NCBI GenBank assembly: GCA_030323885.1
Contig: CM059187.1
Span: 125,596,025 to 125,660,024 of the forward strand
Reading direction: 5' to 3'
DNA length: 64,000 nt
From: Branchipolynoe longqiensis
Taxonomy: Eukaryota > Annelida > Polychaeta > Phyllodocida > Polynoidae
The notes under the pieces are model-generated. The model had not been told where the DNA came from, did not search any database, and saw only the letters and a list, made by a program, of their open reading frames with translations. The translations under genes and the position numbers were made by a program. Positions within the stretch are counted from its first letter, which is position 1; each line of letters opens with the position of its first letter. Positions 13,401 through 24,400 of this stretch are shown one piece after another.

Positions 13401-16400
13401 CTTAGCACCATATAGTTTATAGCGCTAAAAGTACTAAGATGAGACCATGTCTAAATTATTCAGACATTTTCACAGCCAGGTGCAACAAATACAAATATTG
13501 CATTCGTAAGGATACTGTGCACGTCTGAACTCTGCGCGTCCTTCTTCATCTTGGCGAGTTGCTCCTGGTGACACCGGAGACTCCAGGGGTTGTGCGTCAC
13601 TTTGGAGATGTCTTTGGTTGTCATGGAGTGTGGGTCGACCGACTGAAACATCTTATCCTGCCTGCCCTCGATCTCGATGCTTCCACTCTGACGCATACGG
13701 AATCTGGGTAGACGAAGAAGCGGTAGCAGTTGTATAATTATAACCAGTTATGTGACAGATATACAATTGAAAGGCGTGATTTCACAGCAGGAATAGTCAT
13801 TTCAAATAGGTCTAAGCCGAAGTCACACCGATAAGCACATGCCATGCATGCAAGAATGGGTTTATAAACATAAAGCACCATTACTTGGGATTTTTAAAAA
13901 CTAGGTCAAACTCAATTTCAACCCACCTGTCACCTCCATATTGCAGTGACACAAGACAATGGCGAACTGAATGTAGAAACTTGCACTCATCTACTACTGA
14001 AAGCTTAACATTGATTATGTGACTGAGTGGGATATCAGGTCATGGTTCCGGCGGCCTGGTCTCCCAGTGGGACAGCATTATAAAGTCGCCATAAGTGCGC
14101 ACTGTCACAAATCGGTACCGGTCCTAATATGACCATATATGTTGTCAGGACGTAAAACACCAAACAAACAAACAAACTTTCCCGGAGACGTCTTTTATAA
14201 CCCAGCTATGTATGTGACCAGCCCCGGCTATCCTAGCTAGCTATGTACACTTCTAGTGCTACACACTGGTGGGACCGGCAAGAGTGCTAGATTCCTGCGT
14301 GGAAGGTCATGGGTTCGAGTCGCGATCGAAGCAAACCAATAACGTACAAACTTGATACTTGTCGCGACCTGGTGTGGCACTCGGGATTACTAGGATAGAG
14401 CAAGGACTGGTTTGTTCAGTATCAAGATAATGTGACTGAGTGGGACATTAGATCATGGCCGCCTTGTATCCCAATGGGGGGAGCACTATGTCGCAATGGG
14501 TAACCACTGTCCTAAGCCGGTACTCCAACTGTTATGACCGCACATGTTGCTAGTACACAAACACCAACGAACAAACGGCGCTGCTACAATATTTACCGAA
14601 GTCGCTAACGTCACCCTGCTGTCATAATCAGCACAATTATGGAAGAGAAGGGAGACCTAATTAAAAGCAGCCCTAGAGCCTAGCTAATGCATCTACAAAC
14701 ACTCTCGCAAACGAGGCTATTACAACCATGTCTGAGATTAAAGGCTCGAGGTGCTCACCACACCGATCAGGCAGGGAGGTTTTTTTTTTTCAATTTCATT
14801 TGTTAAATTATTTAACGACGCCTCTAGAGCAAATTGATTTTTAGCATCGGCTATTGGACGTCAAACATATAGTCATTCTGACATATTTCTTTGGAGGAAA
14901 CCAGCTGTCCCAATAAGCAGCAAGAGTCATTTATATGCACTTTCCCACAGACAGGACAACACATACCACAGCCTTTGATGAACCAGTTGTGGACGACTGG
15001 TTGGAACCGAAAATAGGCCAAATTGCAAATGGGCCCAGTGAGCAGAATCAATCGGATAACCCACACCTTCACAGGGGGGAGGCTACCACCTGAGCTACGT
15101 CTCGCTCAGCTGGCAGGGAGCGAGATGTGAAATGTGTGCTACAGTACAGGCGCAATCCTGTCGATTCTACTCTCATCTCAAAAGGCAATGGCAACACTAC
15201 TCAAGCTTATCTGTCCACGTGCCAACACTTGCACGCTCACATAGTGCCTTCATTACTGCATGATACAACTTACAGGAACATCTGGGGAAGCATACTATAT
15301 AGTAATACAGCGCGTCTAGCTAAATTCACATCACAAAATAATGCAGCGTTCATCAACCCATGCATGCCGTGCATTCTATGGGACATTTCTGAAGTGGGCT
15401 TACTTCATTTTTACTTTACAGCAAGACATTTTTTGAGTAAGGTCCGTACTGTCTAGGTTTTATTTGGTTTTTAAACAAAAATAAGGTGAAAAATGTGAGT
15501 ATATACTTTTTTTTAAAGTTTGTGTATGAATCCATTATACCACTTAACCACTACACTTATTACAATGCGATTTGCTAATTCTAATTTATTAAGGGAGGGG
15601 GGGGGGGGGTCATCCAAAGTTTCCAACATTTTCAGAGTAATACAAAGAGTACTACTTTACGAGATCATCCCACCCCCTTCAGCCATATATGATAAAGTAG
15701 TGCACACGAACCTTTTATCACTGAACAGTACAGTGGTTTATATTTTGTTATCTAAACATTAATTATTTTCTTTTATTTAATCATGAAAATCGTACATAAG
15801 TAGCACTCTCAAGAAACACCTCTGTCAGTGACCATGAACACGCTGAAAACGTTGAAGGACCCCAGAAGTGTTTAATTAGAAGTGGCTGAAAGCGGAAAAG
15901 TCTAGTTAGTCAGAGTTAGGAGAATGGGGGATCTTATTGTTCATCGCCGCCACCATGCCACGGATTAAATGTTGTAGCCATACAACACTGTGCAGGGAAT
16001 TATAAAAGAAATAGCTGCATACGCGTACATCACGTGACATGGACTTGCCAGACATGATTTATCGGTTATGTCGTGCAATATCCTAAATGCCGCGAGTTCA
16101 GCAGTATTGCTGTATTTACCAATAATTTGTGCTTCAGTACGCATATGTGCATTTTGAAGCAAAAAATAAAGCCTTTGGAATATTTATTTTGGCAACAGTA
16201 CTGTAGTACAAATATTAAAATTCGAATTTCAAGTACATTTGTAAAGGATATAAAAATAAGCACAACTTATTAGGAATTTTAAATCAAATGATTGAATAAG
16301 TATGCTCCCTTATGTTTTTAATAGCCAAGCAATGCAATTATTTACCTGATTCCAGATACATTTATTCTAGGCCTATTCGAGTTAGGCCTAGATCTATGCC

Positions 16401-18375
16401 TATGCCTGCAAATCAGATGAAGCTGATTACAGTATACTGTCATGGATAAACCTATTACTTAAGCAGTTTGTTCAGTTATACTGATTCATTCTCTGAATGA
16501 AAACTGTATATATTCTAGTGAGACAGTTTTGACTTGCAAGCAGAAACTACAACTCTAATCAGGTAGAAACCCCTTATTTACCTTCAAAATGTCATCCGAA
16601 TAAAACAAATCTCACATAAAGCAAAGAGCGAAAAAAGTTAACTATGTAACACAATCAGCCTAAATCCTTAGGCATCAATCAAAACTTAACCTCTCACTGC
16701 CTGATCAATTCTTTCTTCTTAACCTCCACCCCACCCCATCACCATAAAAGAACACCACACAAACCAGTTTCATGGGGATGTGGGGTGGGGGTGGTAAGAT
16801 TGGAGCTCTTTTCTATTGCCAATGTCTAGTGATAAAATATAAATCAATTTATATAATCTGCCTAATCCAATCGCTTTTCTGGGATCCTTTCTGTCTGTAA
16901 GGAATTTGTATGCATATATTGTATCACCTCAGTTTATTGCAAACATACCTTACAGAGAGTTAAAATAAAAGAATTGAATTGAATTGAATTTTGAGTTTCT
17001 GCCATTATCTTTTTGAGATAAATATATTAAATTGCTCATTATAATCTCTTTTCTTTAAGTTTGAAGTAACTTTTTATTTTAATTGGTTAAATTTGGAAAT
17101 ATTTGAAGTAAAAACATGCAAAAGTAATACTACCGAAATGCTCAAAACATTTGTTTTCTTATTTTTGAGGAGAACAGCATTGTGCAGGAGCACGAAACTG
17201 CAATAATGATTTAATGAGAACACCGTTGTTTGTTTAACGACCCCCCCCCCCCCCCCCCCCCCCCCGCAACACACACAAAGTAAATATCGGCCACTGGGGC
17301 ATATTCATTAGTGCACTTGTACCTAAGTTGGTTATATATGATCAAATGGAGGACACTTTTAGTTTTCGAAAACTTGATGCCTTCATCGGATTATGCATCT
17401 TTAAGTAGCGCTAAAGGCCCTGTCACATTATGGCGTATGGCGGGAGCGTATTGAAAACCTACGTAAGTCCTGCGCATGCTGGCCTATCATGACCTTTGGT
17501 GACCTCGGGTGGTTTTGAGGAGCGTACTGTGACATTTTTTGACGGTTTTGATTGGCATGTGGAGCGTATGATTATTTTAGGAGCGCATACGCCGCCATAC
17601 GCTACTCATACGCTTTGCATACGCTACTCATACGCTCCCATTCGCAACTTGTAGGTTCTGCGTATGCTGCATACGCCCGTGACGCAAGTTGAGCGTATGA
17701 GTAGCGTACGCCGACGTACCCCTAGCATATGCCGGCGTACCCCCAGCGTACGAGGAGCGTATGCCGGCGTATGAGTAGCGTATGAACCATTCGCCCCCGT
17801 AGGTCGAGATTTTTTGAGCATGCAAAAAAAAATTTGGACGGACGGACGGGAGAAAACGTATGGCGGCGTACAGCGGCATAGGCCGGCACATGACGGCGTA
17901 TGCGTAGCGTATGGCGGCGTATGCCGACGTATATGACGTAACACGCCTATGCCGCCGTATGCTCCCCCAAAAAACCCTAATGTGACAGCCCCTTAATCAC
18001 GTTGTCATAGGAACACAAGGGTGCAACGCAGTATTAATGAGGCTAGTCTTACCTGTGTTGAATACGTGGACGCGGTGTGGGTGTCCGTGTGGGAGGGCCC
18101 ATATCCGATTCGGAGTCTGAGTGAACTCCCTCACTACTCGAACATCGGGGGCTATTTGACTTGGCGACGAGGGTCGTCTGCGAATCGGGTGGGTGTGCAA
18201 TCAGCGTCATATATCCTTTACTGTCCTCTTGGAATGTCACTTCAATTACACCTGGCAGATAAGATAAGATATAAGCCATATGTACACAGTGTTGCGTCTT
18301 ACGGAGTATGACAATAATCATAATAATAAGTATTAGTTCCTTCCGTATCTATATACTCGCATAATAGGTTATGCA

Positions 18376-18452
<77 letters not shown>

Positions 18453-21400
18453 CACTCACTCACTCACTCACTCACTCACCCACCCACACATTATATGTAG
18501 CATATAGTGTACATAGTTATGGTACAGGGAGAGAGGGAAGCACTTCTGGTCAAACAATTCCATACATACATATTAGGTTAGACATCTAAAGGCCCTGTCA
18601 CATTACGACGTATCTCGCAAGTGTGTGGCCAATGCGTAAAATCACTTTTTTACGTCGAGAAGTGTCTTAACTTTTCGGCGCGGGGGGGCAAAGTTGGAAT
18701 ATACATACCGTATGGCCAAAGTATGGCTAACATGCCCCCAGGCGAAAAAATGCTTGAATTACACCCAGAGTACGTTCACAGAATGCCAGTGAATGCTATA
18801 TACGTTATTCGATCGCCAGAACTACGCCTCATATGTTACATACGTCACGACATGCTGGAGAAACACTAAACGTACCTTAGACATATGTTATCCATACGTT
18901 GTCAGTATGCGGACTGTACGTTCCCACTGCCTTTAACATAGGTTACCGTAGTGCAACGTAGTGAAGGTTTGTCTAACGTACATCTAGCGTACATCGACAT
19001 ACGCCTAACGTATATATAACGTATGCCCGACCTAAAATCCACACATTGTCGTACATCAAAAGTTTTGTGCATGCCGACCCCCTGTCTCGCGACGCCGTAT
19101 GTCGATGAACGTCGACGTACATTGACGTATACCAACGAGCGTCTAACGCACGCATAACAACGTATCCCAACGTAGCGGCCAAAAATCACATACGTCGGAG
19201 TACGTTGGCGTGATGCGTTGTAATATGACAGCCCCTTTACATATGACCTTATAACACATTTATAACATGTGGTCTCTATACCTGGTATAGAGGAAGGAGT
19301 GGGACCAGTATACATGTAATCCAGAACCACACACCCCAATCACCAATATACATCTCCATATCCGTAGACTCTACATGCAAACAACCCACAACATAAAAAT
19401 ATATATTACTCGTTTTGCAGGTAACGTTCGGCCAAAGAATAACCAGTGACCTTATTGGTAAGGCTCAAGATACGCGAGCCTAGCAACCAGGTACCTAGTA
19501 AGCGGGCCCAATACGATAAGTGCAGACATGCACAGAAGACACGTCACGCTCCAACTATCGACCGAAACTTCAACAATGATAACACATTCCTACAAGGTGT
19601 GCACAAAAAAAAAACTGTTAACAAACATGACTGATAAGCACATGAATACCTGGTCAATTTGACTATGAGCTCAGTGAGCCGGGTATACTAATTGCTTGAA
19701 AATTGATTCTCTCCACCTGGGCTATGAGTAGCCTGGTGGCTGGGGACCGAGGTATATACACTGTTCTATTTATCAGGGACCAAAGATTTCTCGGAGGAAA
19801 AAAAAAGGCGGAAATTTACGATAATTGGTCAACAATATGGTCAAAACAATGACAGTGGCATGTCTTCCAAAGGATAGTCTGTACTGACTGATCAGTGGAA
19901 TGGAGCTAGGATAGTGCTTGGAGAGATTTAGACGAAACCTGACTTCTAGTATTTTCCTATGGCAGAATTTCCGAGTTTTCGCGGAAATTCACCCACATTT
20001 AGTATAGCACCAACCATCACTGACTGTTTCTGGAATTTTGTGTTGATATCTGCTACTAGATCGAGAACATACAAAATAGAATTAGATTGCTTGTTTGGGT
20101 TTTACGTGCTATATATACATATATAGCATGTAAAACCCATATATATACTATATATAATATATATAAAGACATACATATATATATGGGTTTTGATATCAGG
20201 GAGCCTAGGTGGTGTAATGGTTAGCACACTGGCCCGGCATGCAAAGAGATGTGGGTTCGAGTCCCGCTCTAGGTGCAATGTTTCCCATTTTCATCACCCC
20301 CATGACAATATATACATTAGTATAGTTATACGAATCTTACCTGGGTACAAATAATGGATAACTGGTGTTTTCCCGAGGTACTAGCCTCGGATAGTCGTGG
20401 GTCAGGGAGAAGGAAGCATATCTGGGTCCAGCAATCTTTTACATACTTTTTAGGATAAAAAATGATTTAACTCTATATGGATACTTATTGTGTTTTCGAT
20501 TCGGTTCCAGCGAAACATGACAGTTGTGGTAGTGTAGGGTGGGTGGGCTAGTACCTAGGGAAAACACCAGTTATCCATCATCTTTGCCATCCATCATCTG
20601 TACCCAGGTAAGATTTGTATAACTATACTATTTTACCTCGTACTTTGCCTCTTTATACTCGTAGCCCAGGGAGAATTTTACGTAATCTCATTTAAAAAAA
20701 ATCCTTTTAGGATAATATTATTCACTGATGGAATTTCTTTAAAAAGCTATATGAGGTGGTATAAACCAGCTGCCCTCAAAAAGGCTCAAATGTTTTCTTG
20801 TTTTACTTTAGTAAAAAGGTCATGCATGCTGTTTGCAGTGTAAAATTGTTGGGGCAGGGCCATGAAATCCACACAGTTTAATAAAGTGTTTTAAAGTCAG
20901 TGGGGACTGACATCCAATACATTCATGGGGAGGGTTCCCCTTGAGCAGAAACACTTGTGTTAGCCAAGAGTGGCCAGCCTGGTCGTGTCGCCCTTCCAGG
21001 CGACTCTGCGGCAGTCCGTTCACGGAGGGGGTAATTCTATTGAGTTTGTTGTTTGGGTGTTCATCCCATTCGATCTGCCATAGGTTCCAGATGTATTTTT
21101 GAATGGTAGGTTTCAGATCAGAGTGGGGAACATGACAGTGTTCCAAAGGAGCAGCCAGGGCTCGAGTGGCCGCTTGATCTGCTCTCTCATTTCCTGGGAT
21201 AACCACATGACTGGGCACCCAACATAGGTGAATGTCAAATTTTGCTATTGAAAGAGAGTTTAGTTTAATGAGTACTTTAAGTAGTATTGGGTGGTCCAGT
21301 TTCCTATTGTTTAAAGCCTGAAGGCAGGAAAAAGAGTCAGTGAAAATGATGAATTTATGACTGGCTGAGGTTTCAGGCACTCTAACATGAGTAGGAGTGC

Positions 21401-24400
21401 TCATGCCTCGGCAGTAAAGATGGAACTCTGATTTGGAATATGCGTACCTAATTCACGTCCGTGGACGATTGCTGCCGCAGAGACTCTGTTGTCTGTCTTT
21501 GACCCATCAGTGTAAACGGCTAGGTGGGAACTAAAAGAACTTCACACACCGATAAAGCTTTCATGATATGAAAGTGGGTGTGTTTGGGATTTCTTTGACA
21601 TGGCCAGCTGGAGGATAATGTTTGGTTTCGTCAGCTATCAAGGAGGAACATCTGAATATTGTGAGGGTGCTATATTATGTAGATTTGCCCCCATGGCTTC
21701 CAAATGGGGCTTTATTCTGAGGCCTATGGCTTTATGTATGTTGGCCTTGCTTCAAAGCAGCGTTCATATGGTGGCATAAAAATGTACTTATATGAAGGAT
21801 TTTAAATATTTCCTTTTAATTTTATCACATATTGCATAGACAGTTTGAGCCTTCTACTCTTAAGGGAGGGCTATCGGCCTTCGACATAAAGAGTCTGGAT
21901 GGGCGAGGTTCTAAACGCCCCCAGGGCCAGCCGAAGGCCTTGATGGTGTAGTGTCTAACACTATGCATGATTTTCTGGCTGAACCATAAACAATACAGCC
22001 ATAGTCCAATTTTGAACGTATTAATGTTCTATATAATTGTAGCAAGACAGTGCTGTCTGCTCCCCACTGTGTGTGGGCTAGAACTTTTTAAATGTCCAGT
22101 GCCTTAATATGAGGGATAAAAGACAATTTGTTGTCAAAGATGACTACTAAAAACTTGGTCTCTTTGACAACTTTGATAGGATCATTTCCAATCGTTAAAT
22201 TAGGTTCATGGTGCAAAGTCAGAAAAAGACAAAAGTGCATGCAAACAGTTTTTGATTTGGAGAATCTAAAACCGTTTTCCATTGCCCATGAGGAAAGGCT
22301 ATTTATGTTTAATTGGAACTGCTGTTCTAGTGTTCATATATTTGCCTTTATAACATATTAAAAAGTCATCTACATAGAGACTGCAGGATACAGTACTCTT
22401 TATGGATTTTACTATATTGTTAATTTTAATGCCAAAAAGGCTAACAAATAGAATGCTACCCTGAGGTACTCCCATCTCTTGATCAAAAGGATCAGAGAGG
22501 GTAGCATTGACCCAAACTCTAAAGTTTCGGTTTGATAGAAATTTAGAAATGAAAATGGGTAAGCGCCCTCTAAACCCCATATTGAACAATTCCTTCAGGG
22601 CGCCGTACTTCTATATTGTGTTGTATGCCTTTTCAAGATTTAAAAAAACAAAACCGGACACATGTTCTTTGTTTATGAAGGCATTTTGAACGAATGACTC
22701 CAATCGGACCAAGTGGGCGAGGGTACTCCTCCCCGCCTGAAACCATACTGGAAATCGGTCAGATGGTGCTCCGACTCCAGGATCCAGACAAGGCGACCGT
22801 TAGTCATTCGTTCGAAAGCTTTACAAATGCAACTTGTAAGCGCTATCGGGCAGTAGGTCCTGGGCTCGCTATGGTCTTTCCCTGGTTTGGGGATGGGAAT
22901 AATGATGGCCTCTTGCCAGGAGGTTGAGATGTCTCCCGTGCACCAGATATTATTAAAAAGGTGCAGAAGCAGTCCTACTGCTGCTGGTGGGAGGTGTTTT
23001 AAAAATTGGTAGTCTTTTGTCTGGACCTATTACAGTGTTGTGTGACCTATTTAAAGCGTGCTTTAATTCATCTATTGTAAAGAAATTATTGTAGCGCTCA
23101 GTGTTATTAGATTTGAAATTGATAGAATGTCGCTCCAGGCAAAACTTCATCTGCGCAAAGGCCGGAAGTAGGTTTTGCACAGATGAGTTCTGGGAAAAGT
23201 TTGTTTGTTTGTTGTTGTTTTACGTCCTAGCAACATCTAAGGTCATATCAGGACGGGTACCGACTTGTGACAGTGCACACTCCTGGCGACTTTATAGTGC
23301 TGTCCCACTGGGAAACCAGGCCGCCGGCACCATGACCTGGTATCCCACTCAGTCACATTATCCTGACACTGAGCACACCAGTCCTTGCCCTATCCTAATA
23401 ATGCCGAGCGCCTGGCTAGGAAGCGACAAGTATCAATTTTAAAGTCATTGGTTTGACTCGACCGGGACTCGAACCCACGACCCCACGATCTACCACCACG
23501 GGAGACGGACGCTCTAACTCATTCGGCCATCCCGTCTGGTTGTTCTGGGAAAAAGTACTGGCAAGAAGGTTGGCTATGTCAGTTACGGAATTTAAAAGAA
23601 TATTATTGTGTTTTAGGTGTTGGACCGCTGATCCAGCATCTTTTAGTTTTATTTTCCGGATCATGGTCCATACTTTAGAAAGTGGGATGTGATTGGTTAC
23701 GCTGGAGACATATTGTCTCCAACCCAACTTCCCCGACACCCTAATAATTTCGCGAGCCCTTAGAATTTTAAACCGAACTTGGTTCTCAGTGGTAGGCCGC
23801 CGGAAGAACGCATGCTGCGCTTTTATCGCTCATTGATAGTTTTCTTACAAGTTGCATTAAACCAAGGATGTTTTGGAAATGCCGAGGTCTTAGGAATGGT
23901 TTCCTTTGCATTCGATCCCAAGATCTCTGTGAATGTTTTCATTGCAACAGGATCATTGCAGGCTACTCCCACAAACGTTTCACGGGCGAGTGACTGGAAC
24001 AGTAACCAGTCGGCTTTGTTCAGCTGCCAGCTCGGTTCCTTCCGGTTCCGAGCTGGTCCCATGGTCATAATCACGATAGGGAAATGGTCACTTCCACAAA
24101 AATCGTTCCAGACTCTCCAAGAGAAGTCCAGCAGGAGACCCGGTTGCAAAATAGTGAGGTCGATTGCAGAAGAGGTCCCATACCCAGGATGAACACAAGT
24201 ATGGGACCCATCATTCAGAAAGCTTAAAGCGCGATTGCTTAGGAAATTCTCAACTCCCATGCCCTTGCTGTTTGTGTTTGCACTACCCCACAGGGGGTTG
24301 TGTGTATTGAAGTCCCCCATTAAAATGTAGCGGGAAGGCAACTGATCCGTTAAAGTTTCTAAATCTTGTGTTGACAAAAATGGAGTTAGTGGGGAAATCT

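Noticed and set aside
17624..17944. Minus-strand frames rich in Arg, Tyr, Thr and His
   Set aside because: Translation of the TACGC-type arrays within the foldback MITE.
20205..20280. A functional tRNA gene
   Set aside because: Acceptor, D and T arms fold, but the anticodon stem has two mismatches and a related fragment exists elsewhere, which fits a SINE head better.
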